Assembly (NCBI GenBank): GCA_023393015.1
Contig: JAEWMY010000051.1
Location: forward strand, 46,893-110,892
From: Spirochaetota bacterium
GTDB lineage: Bacteria > Spirochaetota > Spirochaetia > Treponematales > Treponemataceae
Length of the DNA: 64,000 nt
Direction of reading: 5' to 3'
Positions 25,820 to 34,050 of this stretch are shown piece by piece. Position 1 is the stretch's first letter. Every line of letters begins with the position of its first letter. Below the pieces are notes generated by a model. That model did no database searches, had not been told where the DNA came from, and saw nothing but the letters and a program-made list of their open reading frames with translations. The translations under genes and the position numbers were made by a program.

Positions 25820-26350
25820 TCACTCTTTTACGTAGAAATCAACGATAGAACGACCGTATTCGCGACGATCCGTAAGCGACATGTTTCCGATGGAATCGGG
25901 CATATCCCGCTCGCGCGGACGATGGATAAGGGCCAATCCGCCATCCTTCAATACGGGCAAATCTCCGGACATTTTGACGAGTTCCTGGTGAAATTTATAG
26001 GGAAACGGCGGGTCAAAATAGATGATATCGAATCGTTCCTTGCTGCGTTTGAGGAAAAGCTCCACGGCCATGAATTTGCATTCAATGCGATGAGGGGCCA
26101 TCGAGACGTTCTTGAAAAGCGTTTCGACCTTTATCGGGTCCTTTTCCACGAGATACACGGGGTGAGCGCCCCGCGAAGATGCCTCGAGGGCGCATACGCC
26201 CGAACCGGAGAACATGTCAAGAAACGACTTCCCCGTAAGGTCGCCAAGGATCGCGAAGAGGGATTCCCTCATTCGATCCATGGCGGGGCGTATTACGCCT
26301 CCCGGACATTCAACCGTCCTGCCGACGAGCGATCCACCGGTTATTCGCAC
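25820..26350 (-). CDS. rsmD: 16S rRNA (guanine-966-N2)-methyltransferase RsmD
   Basis: SAM-dependent methyltransferase of the small ribosomal subunit. Starting at the GTG at 26350 it has 176 residues, the normal length. The family start VRITGGSLVGR is present, then RPAMDRMRESLFAIL, the SAM motif FLDMFSGSGVCALEA, and the catalytic DPPF in IIYFDPPFPY. The reading frame stays open upstream into the flavoprotein gene, but that part is not family-like. The GTG follows the flavoprotein stop (26352) by one base and has an AAGGGGTGG ribosome site, so translation is coupled. Confidence 0.93.
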   Translation of the reverse strand: MRITGGSLVGRTVECPGGVIRPAMDRMRESLFAILGDLTGKSFLDMFSGSGVCALEASSRGAHPVYLVEKDPIKVETLFKNVSMAPHRIECKFMAVELFLKRSKERFDIIYFDPPFPYKFHQELVKMSGDLPVLKDGGLALIHRPRERDMPDSIGNMSLTDRREYGRSIVDFYVKE

Positions 26351-26351
26351 C

Positions 26352-27638
26352 TTACCACCCCTTGCTCCTGCGGATTCCGTCGGCGGCCCTGAGCCCCGAG
26401 GCCCAGGCGGCGGTGATCCCCCGCGAGGTACCGGCTCCGTCGCCGATGAGATAGATATCCTCGGCAGCCTGGAAGTACTGGTCACGGAACACGGGTTTAT
26501 TCGCGTAGAGCTTTATTTCTGGGTAATAGAGGATGGTCGCGGGATGCAACAAGCCGGGCACGATGGTGTCGAGCAGCTTCAACGCCTTCCAGACGGACCT
26601 GAGGAATTTCGCCGGCATGGCGAGGCTGATGTCGCCCGGCGTACACGACGCGAGGGAGGGCGCGAAATCGTAAAGATCCTCGTTGAGACCTTCCTGCGTC
26701 GTGCGCTTTCCGAGCCGAAAATCACCGATTCTCTGCATGATGGGATGTCCGCCGCCGGTGAGCATCGCCAATTGCGCGAGGAATTCCGCGTAATCCTGGC
26801 CGGAGGCGAGGGGGCGGGTGAACTCGACGCTGCGGAGTACGGCGAAATTGACGAGCCCGTTCGCCTCCCGCTCGCTTGACCACGCGTGACCGTTGACGCT
26901 GTAATACGGTTGCCCGTTCGCGGCGGTATATTGCTCCTGAACTACCTGAGCCGCCCCCGAGTTCGTGCAGAAGGTTCTCGTTCGCTCGGGGAAAAGGAAT
27001 TTCGGGTCGTAGTAGTCGCGTACGATCGGATAGTTGCCGATTTTCGTCTCGACGCGTACTCCCACGTCGATGCTGTTGTCCGTGTACTCGATCTCGTTGT
27101 CGCGCATGAATCGCCTGAGAAAGTCGAATCCGTGTCTGCCGGGCGCCACGATAAGCTGGTCATAACCGACGCTTCTCCTGCCAGTTACCGCGGTTTTGGT
27201 CGCGCGGTCTATCGAGACAAGCTCTTCCTCGAGGGAAACCTCGACGCCCGCGTTTTCCAGGCGAACGACAAGTTCCTTGATGAGCTTCAGCCCACCGTCG
27301 GTTCCGAGATGCGATTGTCGCACCATGAGAAGCTCGACACCGATGCGTTCCGCGCGCCGCTGGTACGTAGAAAGGTTCGTTTGACCCATGATGGCGGGCT
27401 TGAGGAATTCTTCCGTGCGGAACAGGTAGCCGGCCGCTATCTCCTTCGTCCAGTATTCGGAGGGAAAGCCGATAGGCCAGGTAAAATTCATCTTGCAGTC
27501 GTTTCTCAGTCCGCCCGAGGACACGCGCGCGCGTTCCAGGAGAAGTATCCGGGCATGTGGTCGCGATTCCAGTACGCCGAACGCGGCGGCGAGTCCCGCG
27601 GGGCCCGAACCGACGATAACGCAATCAAAGGTCGTCAT
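26352..27638 (-). CDS. FAD-dependent dehydrogenase, COG2509-like
   Basis: Flavoprotein of 428 residues. The N-terminal FAD-binding motif is VIVGSGPAGLAAAFGVL (about 8-24). The second FAD segment near the C-terminus is IYLIGDGAGTSRGITAAWASG. In between is GGLRNDCKMNFTWPIG, a Cys-containing region typical of the uncharacterised COG2509 group. The substrate is unknown. The promoter lies between this gene and the end of the preceding one, with the ATG at 27638 seven bases after the -10, so it may be leaderless. rsmD follows with one base between stop and start. Confidence 0.87.
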   Translation of the reverse strand: MTTFDCVIVGSGPAGLAAAFGVLESRPHARILLLERARVSSGGLRNDCKMNFTWPIGFPSEYWTKEIAAGYLFRTEEFLKPAIMGQTNLSTYQRRAERIGVELLMVRQSHLGTDGGLKLIKELVVRLENAGVEVSLEEELVSIDRATKTAVTGRRSVGYDQLIVAPGRHGFDFLRRFMRDNEIEYTDNSIDVGVRVETKIGNYPIVRDYYDPKFLFPERTRTFCTNSGAAQVVQEQYTAANGQPYYSVNGHAWSSEREANGLVNFAVLRSVEFTRPLASGQDYAEFLAQLAMLTGGGHPIMQRIGDFRLGKRTTQEGLNEDLYDFAPSLASCTPGDISLAMPAKFLRSVWKALKLLDTIVPGLLHPATILYYPEIKLYANKPVFRDQYFQAAEDIYLIGDGAGTSRGITAAWASGLRAADGIRRSKGW

Positions 27639-27645
27639 GGAAGGG

Positions 27646-27675
27646 AGTATATCAGAAATTCAGAAGCTCGCTCAA
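27646..27675 (-). promoter_or_regulatory. Promoter of the COG2509 gene, near-leaderless
   Basis: TTGAGC (27670-27675) and TATACT (27646-27651) on the minus strand, 18-base spacer. Seven bases separate the -10 from the ATG at 27638, so the leader should be zero or one base. Confidence 0.55.
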
Positions 27676-28092
27676 CTCGCTGCGGGACACGACGTCGCGG
27701 GCATCGGCTCCGGAATCGCCCTTGCGTATGCCGGTGCCGATGTCGGTCCTGAGAGCGGCGTGGGCGTTTCGTATTCCCTGAATTTTGGTCAGGAATTGGG
27801 CGAAAGACGCGCTCATCGACCCCTTTCCCTGAAGGATGAAATCCAAAAGGCGTATGAAACGGTCTTCGCAGGAATGTAGCGAGTGAAGAATGTCCAGGTA
27901 ATCGGAAATCCGGCTGTTGTCCCTCACGAGTTTCGTCGTCTTTTGCAGGGCGACGTCGAAAAAGAGCAAGTCGTCAATCGCCTTGTCGAGAAATATGTCC
28001 TCCGACAAGTCGAGTAACAGGCCCTCATAGAGGTTGTCGATCGAACGCGCGAGTTGGTAGATATTGTCCTGAAAAATGATTGTATGAAGCAT
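27652..28092 (-). CDS. Conserved-looking helical protein, function unknown
   Basis: 146 residues, predicted mostly alpha-helical with several Leu-rich stretches (for example LARSIDNLYEGLLLDLSEDI near residue 14). No signal peptide, metal site or nucleotide motif. A GGGAGGAAG ribosome site lies 8 bases before the ATG at 28092. It is the first gene of the minus-strand group that continues with the flavoprotein and rsmD. I do not recognise the family. Confidence 0.72.
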   Translation of the reverse strand: MLHTIIFQDNIYQLARSIDNLYEGLLLDLSEDIFLDKAIDDLLFFDVALQKTTKLVRDNSRISDYLDILHSLHSCEDRFIRLLDFILQGKGSMSASFAQFLTKIQGIRNAHAALRTDIGTGIRKGDSGADARDVVSRSELSELLNF

Positions 28093-28143
28093 GATCGACT
28101 TCCTCCCGTTCTTCCTTGAATATCGGCAGGGTTCAATTCCGCC

Positions 28144-28172
28144 TTGACCAAAGAGGTGGGAACTGGTAATCT
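28144..28172 (+). promoter_or_regulatory. Promoter of rpsF-ssb-rpsR-rplI-dnaB
   Basis: TTGACC (28144-28149) and TAATCT (28167-28172), 17-base spacer. It predicts a leader of about 140 bases before rpsF, long enough for translational feedback control. Confidence 0.7.
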
Positions 28173-28320
28173 TTATTGCCGGTTATGGCGGTTTTTGCCG
28201 AAATTCCCGACAAAAGGGGGCATGGCCCCCGAACAAACTCCCGCCCGCAAACCTCGTTCGCGTCACATACGTCGCGATCGGATAAAAGCGGGCCCAGTAA
28301 TGTGTCCATGAGGAGGAAAC
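28173..28320 (+). promoter_or_regulatory. Untranslated leader of the rpsF operon with a GC hairpin
   Basis: The leader contains a perfect 6-bp stem GGGGGC/GCCCCC with an ATG loop (28216-28230) flanked by CCGA sequences, and ends with GAGGAGGAAAC before the rpsF ATG. In many bacteria the S6-S18 complex binds a CCG-containing leader hairpin; I cannot confirm that exact fold here. There is no T-run, so it is not a terminator. Confidence 0.4.
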
Positions 28321-28602
28321 ATGAGAACGTATGAACTGATGGTCGTATTCCCGCTTGAGGAAGACCAGTTCAAGGCAGGCGCCGACGGGGTACGCAAGGT
28401 ACTCGCGGATTTCGGCGCGCAGACGAAGAGCGAAGAGCCGTACGGCGATCGCGACCTTACCTATGAAATCAAGAAACGCACGAGGGGACGGTACGTACTG
28501 TTCAATATCCTCGCCGCTCCCGAAAAGATCGTGGAGATGGATCGTCAGTTCAAGCTTAACGTGAACGTTCTGACGTTCCTTTTCGTCAGGGTTGACGAGT
28601 AA
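28321..28602 (+). CDS. rpsF: 30S ribosomal protein S6
   Basis: Structural protein of the small subunit platform, pairing with S18. The 93 residues begin MRTYELMVVFPLEEDQF and contain YGDRDLTYEIKKRTRGRYVLF, the S6 signature. A strong GAGGAGG site precedes it. It is first in the operon with ssb, rpsR, rplI and dnaB, the widespread bacterial order. Confidence 0.97.
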   Translation: MRTYELMVVFPLEEDQFKAGADGVRKVLADFGAQTKSEEPYGDRDLTYEIKKRTRGRYVLFNILAAPEKIVEMDRQFKLNVNVLTFLFVRVDE

Positions 28603-28619
28603 CGACGACAGGAGGACCC

Positions 28620-29096
28620 ATGGCCGATGTAAATCACGTAATACTGATTGGACGGCTCACCCGTGACGCGGAGCTGAAATACACCTCCGCCGGCATGGCC
28701 GTCTGCAAATTTGCCATCGCGGTCAATAAACGGCGGAAAAACGGCGATCAATGGGTCGACGAGGCGAATTTCTTCGATATCGTGCTGTGGGGTCGCGCGG
28801 GCGAGTCCATCAACCAGTACCTCGTAAAGGGGAAGCAGGTCGCGGTAGAGGGAGAGCTTCACCAGAATCGCTGGGAGCAGGACGGACAGTCGCGTAGCAA
28901 GGTTGAGATAAACGCGAATAACGTTCAGCTTCTCGGCGGAACCGGCGGTTCGGGCGGTTCCTTCGGCTCGTCAGGCCAGTCACCGTCCGATCAGGGCGCT
29001 CAGCCCTATCAGAGACGATCCGACGCGCCGTCCGCCCCCCGGCAGGAACGGGACGAAATGCCCCCAGCCGATTTTCCCGACGATATTCCATTTTAA
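28620..29096 (+). CDS. ssb: Single-stranded DNA-binding protein
   Basis: Tetrameric ssDNA-binding protein used in replication and repair. The 158 residues have an N-terminal OB fold (VNHVILIGRLTRDAELKYT, then WVDEANFFDIVLWGRAGE, about 4-65), a Gly/Ser/Gln-rich linker, and the conserved acidic tip ending FPDDIPF that recruits partner proteins. It sits between rpsF and rpsR as in many bacteria; an ACAGGAGGA-like site precedes the ATG. Confidence 0.97.
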   Translation: MADVNHVILIGRLTRDAELKYTSAGMAVCKFAIAVNKRRKNGDQWVDEANFFDIVLWGRAGESINQYLVKGKQVAVEGELHQNRWEQDGQSRSKVEINANNVQLLGGTGGSGGSFGSSGQSPSDQGAQPYQRRSDAPSAPRQERDEMPPADFPDDIPF

Positions 29097-29107
29097 GGAG
29101 ATTAGGT

Positions 29108-29416
29108 ATGTCTGACGAAAGGATGAAAGATATGGATCAGGATATGCAGATGCAGGATGTTCTTCGCGACTCCGACGAGCGCGGCGGCGGCGGTAGAAAG
29201 GGCAAGATGTTCTTCCGCAAGAAGGTCTGCCGTTTCTGCACGCAGAAGACCAAGATCGATTACAAGGATTCCGACGGGCTTCGCCGGTATACGACCGAGC
29301 GCGGAAAGATCCTTCCCAGAAGGATTACCGGAACGTGCGCCAAACACCAGCGGCGCCTTGCCCTCGAGATCAAGCGGGCGCGCGCGCTCGCCATGTTGCC
29401 GTACGTTCAGGGTTGA
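29108..29416 (+). CDS. rpsR: 30S ribosomal protein S18 with N-terminal extension
   Basis: Small-subunit protein that pairs with S6. The core starts near residue 33 (FFRKKVCRFC) and ends PYVQG. CRFC at residues 40-43 is half of a possible zinc site. Total length is 102, about 27 more than usual. The extra N-terminal part is rich in Met, Asp and Gly (about residues 1-32) and precedes the normal start. An AAGGAG site lies before the ATG at 29108, which supports the long form. An internal ATG at 29207, near the normal start, is the alternative. Confidence 0.93.
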   Translation: MSDERMKDMDQDMQMQDVLRDSDERGGGGRKGKMFFRKKVCRFCTQKTKIDYKDSDGLRRYTTERGKILPRRITGTCAKHQRRLALEIKRARALAMLPYVQG

Positions 29417-29496
29417 GCCCCGGACGGCCTTCCCGGCACGCGCCCCTGCGCGACCGGTGAAGGCGTGTGGACGGACGCGTCATTCGTGATTAACCG

Positions 29497-29529
29497 TTCT
29501 CCCGATCCGACTCCTGGACGACGGGAGAA
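29497..29529. repeat. Inverted repeat between rpsR and rplI
   Basis: TTCTCCCG (29497-29504) and CGGGAGAA (29522-29529), an 8-bp perfect stem with a 17-base loop. No T-run follows. It lies in the 143-base gap before rplI and could shape mRNA processing or S18/L9 ratio. Confidence 0.6.
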
Positions 29530-29559
29530 ACGCGAAAACAATTTTCAAGGAGCTCGTGT

Positions 29560-30153
29560 ATGAAAGTGATTCTGAATCAGGACGTAAAGCACCTCGGAGA
29601 AGAGGGCGATATCAAGGACGTCGCGACCGGATACGCGCGGAACTACCTGTTCCCGAGGAATCTCGCCGTGCCGTGCAACGACATGACCAAGGCGTATTTC
29701 GACGGCAAACGGGCAGACATCGAGGCTCGCAAGGACTCGAAGCGCGCAGCCGCCGCGTCCCTTCGTGAGAAGCTCGAGGCTACGACCGTCACGCTCGTCA
29801 TGCCCGCCGGCGCGAACGGCAAGCTTTACGGAGCCGTCACGAATCAGACGATCGTCGACGAACTCAACAAGCTCGGTTTCGAGATCGAGCGGAAGCGCGT
29901 CGAGCTTCCCGGTTTGACGTTCAAGAGCGTCGGAAAGTATACCGTGATCGTGCACCTCTACGAGCAGGCGACCGCCTCCGTTCAGGTGATCGTCGAAGCC
30001 CAGCCCGAAACCGAGCGTTCGTCCGCCCCGCGCGCCGAGCGACCCCGCAGACGGCATGAGGAAGACGAAGCGCGGGCGGACGCCTCCGGCGTGGCCTCGG
30101 AAGAGGCCCTCACGAACGAAGCCCCGGCCGCCGAAGAGTCGGACGCGGAGTAA
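29560..30153 (+). CDS. rplI: 50S ribosomal protein L9 with long acidic C-terminal extension
   Basis: Large-subunit protein near the L1 stalk. The N-terminal domain MKVILNQDVKHLGEEGDIKD and ARNYLFPRNLAVP are canonical, and the C-terminal globular domain ends near residue 147. The protein is 197 residues, so about 50 more follow, rich in Glu, Ala, Arg and Asp (about 148-197), with no counterpart in E. coli L9. A CAAGGAGC site precedes the ATG. dnaB starts 20 bases after the stop. Confidence 0.95.
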   Translation: MKVILNQDVKHLGEEGDIKDVATGYARNYLFPRNLAVPCNDMTKAYFDGKRADIEARKDSKRAAAASLREKLEATTVTLVMPAGANGKLYGAVTNQTIVDELNKLGFEIERKRVELPGLTFKSVGKYTVIVHLYEQATASVQVIVEAQPETERSSAPRAERPRRRHEEDEARADASGVASEEALTNEAPAAEESDAE

Positions 30154-30173
30154 TCGGGCGCGAATACCTACCC

Positions 30174-31508
30174 ATGAGCAATTCGCTGAAAGACAAGGTT
30201 CCGCCCCATAACCTAGAGGCGGAGCAGGCGACCTTAGGCGCTCTCCTTCTTGACGCGGATGCCGTGGGTACGGTTATACGGTATCTTCGGCCCGACAATT
30301 TTTATTCGCTTCAAAACCAGAAAATATTCCAGGCCATCATCTCGCTGTTCGGAAAGGGACAGCGGGTCGACCTGATCACGCTTATCGAGGAGTTGCGCCT
30401 CGAGGGCATACTCCAGGCGGCCGGCGGACCCGGATACGTGTCCGCGTTGACTGATACCGTACCCACGAGCGCGAACGTCGAATACTACGCCAAGATCGTG
30501 CTCGAACAGTCGGTGCGGCGTTCACTGCTAGTGATCTCGAACAAGATCATAGCCGAGGCGCACAACGACTCGAGGGAAAGCCGTGCCGTCCTCGAGGACG
30601 CCCAAAAGCGCATTTTCGAACTCACCGACGCCAACCAGTCCGCGACGTTCAAGACGCCGAAAGAGATCATCCCGCTCGCAATCGAGGCTATAGAGAAACT
30701 CTACCACACGCGCGACGCCTTTACGGGCATACCGTCGGGTCTCATCGAACTCGACCAGATGACGAGCGGCTTCCAGAAATCGGAGCTGATCATCATCGGC
30801 GCTCGCCCTTCGGTGGGTAAAACCGCGCTCGCGCTTTCCATGGTCGCGCACATATCCATCAAGGAACGCATTCCCGCGGCCTTTTTCTCGCTCGAAATGT
30901 CGGACATGCAGCTCATTCAGCGAATGATCTCGCAGGAATCCCATATACCTTCCGAAAAGATCCGTACCGGGCTTCTCAAGATGAGCGATTTCCAGGCGAT
31001 ACAAGACGCCGCGGGACGGATATACGACGCCCCGTTGTATATTGTCGACATGCCGAACATGAAGCTTCTCGACCTTCGCGCGATGGCCCGCCGGCTCCGC
31101 GCGCAATACTCCGTCGAGATCATCTTTATCGACTACCTCACGCTGATAACGAGCGAGAACAGTCTCATACCCCGTCACGAGCAGATAGCCGAGGTTTCGA
31201 GATCCCTCAAGAGCCTCGCGCGCGAGCTCAACATTCCCGTCGTCGCGCTTTCGCAGGTGCGCCGCGACGCAGAGGGGAAAAAACCGATGCTCGCGGATTT
31301 ACGCGAATCCGGATCGATCGAGCAGGACGCCGACGTTGTCATGTTCCTGCACCGGGAACGGGTCAGTTCCAACAAGGACGGAGGGGATCGGGATCAGGCC
31401 GTCGACACGGAGCTTATCGTGGCGAAACAGCGCAACGGCCCGATCGGCGACATCGACATTCTCTTCCTTCCCCGCTATACGAAGTTCGTCTCGAAAAGCA
31501 GGGATTAA
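30174..31508 (+). CDS. dnaB: Replicative DNA helicase DnaB
   Basis: Hexameric helicase that opens the replication fork. The 444 residues have the N-terminal primase-interaction domain (PPHNLEAEQATLGALLLD near residue 8) and the RecA-like C-terminal domain with Walker A GARPSVGKTA near 203, FFSLEMS near 239 and IIFIDYLTLI near 315. It is last in the ribosomal operon. Its stop is 10 bp from the stop of the convergent beta-propeller gene, so there is no room for a terminator between them. Confidence 0.97.
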   Translation: MSNSLKDKVPPHNLEAEQATLGALLLDADAVGTVIRYLRPDNFYSLQNQKIFQAIISLFGKGQRVDLITLIEELRLEGILQAAGGPGYVSALTDTVPTSANVEYYAKIVLEQSVRRSLLVISNKIIAEAHNDSRESRAVLEDAQKRIFELTDANQSATFKTPKEIIPLAIEAIEKLYHTRDAFTGIPSGLIELDQMTSGFQKSELIIIGARPSVGKTALALSMVAHISIKERIPAAFFSLEMSDMQLIQRMISQESHIPSEKIRTGLLKMSDFQAIQDAAGRIYDAPLYIVDMPNMKLLDLRAMARRLRAQYSVEIIFIDYLTLITSENSLIPRHEQIAEVSRSLKSLARELNIPVVALSQVRRDAEGKKPMLADLRESGSIEQDADVVMFLHRERVSSNKDGGDRDQAVDTELIVAKQRNGPIGDIDILFLPRYTKFVSKSRD

Positions 31509-31518
31509 GCCGCGCCTT

Positions 31519-33432
31519 CTACCGCGTCCATTCGTCCGTCCCCACGAGCGCGGCGGTCGCCGCGATATCCCTTCCGGATTTGTCATACCAGGTAAGCGAC
31601 CCGTCATAGTTCAGGCTCACGAAGAAACCGTCAAGTATCGCTCCCCTGGCGGGCAGGGCGTAGTCGCGAACCAGCGATCGCTGTCGACCGGACGAGGCGT
31701 CGATAATCGCGAGACTGCCCTTGCCGAGGTTCGTCAGGACGTGCCGCGAATCGACGTAGAGCGTCGCGTGAAGGTCTTCGTCCCTGTAGCTGGCGTTCAC
31801 CGTCATTTTCGTGGACGATACGGACGCGGGATCCAGGCGAAACGAGAAAAGCTCGGTGGACGGCGGGTTCCCGCCCTTTACCAGAAAACCGCGGAGTTCG
31901 TTTTTCGTCGGGTCCGAAAGCTTGAGAGAGAAACAAAGATCTCCCTGGACGGGAAGCGGGACGGTCTCGCCGGTGCGGCTGTCGATGTACAACAGCGGGA
32001 ACGGGGATCGGGACGTCGAGGATTTGGACACGATGACCGCGTCGCGCGTTACGGGTACCGCGTCCTGCAAGCCCGCACCGGAATACTTGAAGGGTTCCCC
32101 GTCGCTTTCGGGCCTGAGAACGACTACGGAGCTCGATCCCTCGACGAGCGCGATTACCCCGTTGTTGTGATTGAGCGTCGATATACCCTCGAGCGGGGCG
32201 TACAGTTCCCGTCTTCCCTCGCCGGACAGGGACGTGGAAAAAAGCGGTGTCGCGGAATGCGATGTCCAGAATACGAACGTCGCTCCGACCAGTTCCATGC
32301 GATTCGCCGGGATACCGCCGAAAAGGCGCTCGGGCCGAACGGAGGGATCGCTCGAGGCGTACACGGTTCCCGCCGCGAGGATATAGAGCGTCGAGTCACG
32401 CGCGACGATATCGTCGATTGGTATGATAACCTCGTTCGACGTTTCGACCGGTACGGGCGGCGTTTCGGAATAATCTCCCCGTGGAAAGGTGAGTACGAGT
32501 CCCGAATCGGTGCCGACCGCGATATGACCCGGAAGGGCCGCCGCCGAGGTGACCGACGAGCCGTCCGGAAGGGTAAAGCGGGCCGAGGCGGACGGCCCCG
32601 TTCGGAGCGCGTACGCGGATCCGCTGCGCTCGATCCATACGGGAACCGAATCGGAGGGCAACGTCGCGAAAAACGCGGGTTCACCCGATTCCCACGATTC
32701 GATCACGGTACCTTTCGTCGCGTCGATCGAAACGACCTCGTTCCCCGCGAATCCCGTTATCACGCGGTTATTCGAGTGGATAACGGCTTTCGCGATGTCA
32801 GTCGGCCCGTCATAGGCGGCTCGTTCCGATCCGGTTGACGCGTCGGTATACCTGATCTTTCCGGACGGGCCGAACGTCATGACGCTGGATTCAGACGATC
32901 CGGTAACGCTCGCGCTTACGAGGCCTTGCGGTTTTTTGAACGCGCGGCGCGCCTCCCCCGATTTTCCGTCCAGGACGGTTAACCCCTCCACCGAGGTGCT
33001 TCCGACCATGATCCAGCCGCCGCGCGCGGACCAGGAAAGGGAAGTGATTGAATCTCGAAACCGTTTCGCGAAAAGACGCGTTTTACTTTTCCAGTCCCAT
33101 ACCGAAAGCCGGTGCGTGGTGAATCCGTCGGACTCATAGCACGCGATGATATCCCCGGAGGGATGGGCCGCGAGCGCGCGTACGGGCATATCCGACACTT
33201 GCCATGTTTCGTCGTCGGAACCGACCCGATGAAGGGAAACGAACCCGTCCTCCCCGCCGCTGAAAAAAGCGTCCTCACCGGGAACCGTCGAAAGGCACAT
33301 GACGGACCCGGCATGACGCCTGGAAACGAGCGTGGAGCCGCTGTCGCGGGAGTAGGAGAGCTGAGAAGCAAACGCGAAGGCCAAGCAGCAAAGGGCGAAT
33401 TTTCTCGCGAAAGTGATCGGCATCGGCGTCAA
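31519..33432 (-). CDS. Exported beta-propeller (WD40-like) protein, function unknown
   Basis: 637 residues with an N-terminal signal sequence (hydrophobic about 10-24, no lipobox Cys pattern at the cleavage point). The body shows many WD-like blades, for example SGGEDGFVSLHRV, LSVWDWKSK and GGWIMVGSTSVEGLTVLDG, consistent with one or two propellers. Such proteins are usually scaffolds; no enzyme motif is seen. It overlaps the CpXC gene by 4 bp (ATGA) and ends the long minus-strand operon that begins with rpsB. Periplasmic location is inferred. Confidence 0.8.
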   Translation of the reverse strand: MTPMPITFARKFALCCLAFAFASQLSYSRDSGSTLVSRRHAGSVMCLSTVPGEDAFFSGGEDGFVSLHRVGSDDETWQVSDMPVRALAAHPSGDIIACYESDGFTTHRLSVWDWKSKTRLFAKRFRDSITSLSWSARGGWIMVGSTSVEGLTVLDGKSGEARRAFKKPQGLVSASVTGSSESSVMTFGPSGKIRYTDASTGSERAAYDGPTDIAKAVIHSNNRVITGFAGNEVVSIDATKGTVIESWESGEPAFFATLPSDSVPVWIERSGSAYALRTGPSASARFTLPDGSSVTSAAALPGHIAVGTDSGLVLTFPRGDYSETPPVPVETSNEVIIPIDDIVARDSTLYILAAGTVYASSDPSVRPERLFGGIPANRMELVGATFVFWTSHSATPLFSTSLSGEGRRELYAPLEGISTLNHNNGVIALVEGSSSVVVLRPESDGEPFKYSGAGLQDAVPVTRDAVIVSKSSTSRSPFPLLYIDSRTGETVPLPVQGDLCFSLKLSDPTKNELRGFLVKGGNPPSTELFSFRLDPASVSSTKMTVNASYRDEDLHATLYVDSRHVLTNLGKGSLAIIDASSGRQRSLVRDYALPARGAILDGFFVSLNYDGSLTWYDKSGRDIAATAALVGTDEWTR

Positions 33433-34037
33433 TCCTCTACTAGAACGTTTTTGACTGAGACATACGGTCCGTTCACGACCGCCGCGAAGTCTTCGTTACC
33501 CGGGTTGTTCCGGTATTCGTCGAGGATAGAGTCGTATATCCTGCGCGGTACCGTGGTTACGGCGACTTCGCCTTCCCGCAAGCCGTGGGCGTGGAATACG
33601 AGATCCCCGGATTCGTTCACTCGTTCGAAGATCAGGGTGGGCGAGCGTTCGGGATTCGTTTCCCTCGCCCGTTCGAGCAGGCGCAGTTTCAGCGTCTCGA
33701 CGGCGACGGGGTCGAGATTCGCCGAGAGAACGGCGAGCCGGTCCGCGAGTTCCGCGTACCCTACCACGAACGATTCCCCGGCGCGGGGCGTTACGGCGCC
33801 TGAAAGGAGCGAGAGCCGCTCAAGCTCCGGGATCAGCGTTACCGTAAGGCCTTTCGAAGGCCACTCGAACGTGGTGCGCAAATCGAGATGGAGTTCCGCG
33901 TCGCACCTGGGGCATACGCACGCGAGGAACGAGCCCGTAGCGACGTCCGAAAGCACGGACGGGCTCTTGTCGAGATCGACCGTCTCTGGGATATCCACGC
34001 TGAATTCCTGCTCGCAATGGCACGTAATCTTTCTCAC
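33429..34037 (-). CDS. CpXC-domain protein
   Basis: 202 residues. The N-terminal zinc-ribbon domain shows ITCHCEQEF (CxC, about 4-12) and CVCPRC (about 40-45), the CpXC signature. The rest is predicted mixed alpha/beta without a known motif. The start is a GTG at 34037 with GGAGG upstream. It is placed between rseP and the exported propeller gene, so an envelope-related role is possible, but the function of the family is not known to me. Confidence 0.82.
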   Translation of the reverse strand: MRKITCHCEQEFSVDIPETVDLDKSPSVLSDVATGSFLACVCPRCDAELHLDLRTTFEWPSKGLTVTLIPELERLSLLSGAVTPRAGESFVVGYAELADRLAVLSANLDPVAVETLKLRLLERARETNPERSPTLIFERVNESGDLVFHAHGLREGEVAVTTVPRRIYDSILDEYRNNPGNEDFAAVVNGPYVSVKNVLVED

Positions 34038-34050
34038 GCTACGCCTCCGT

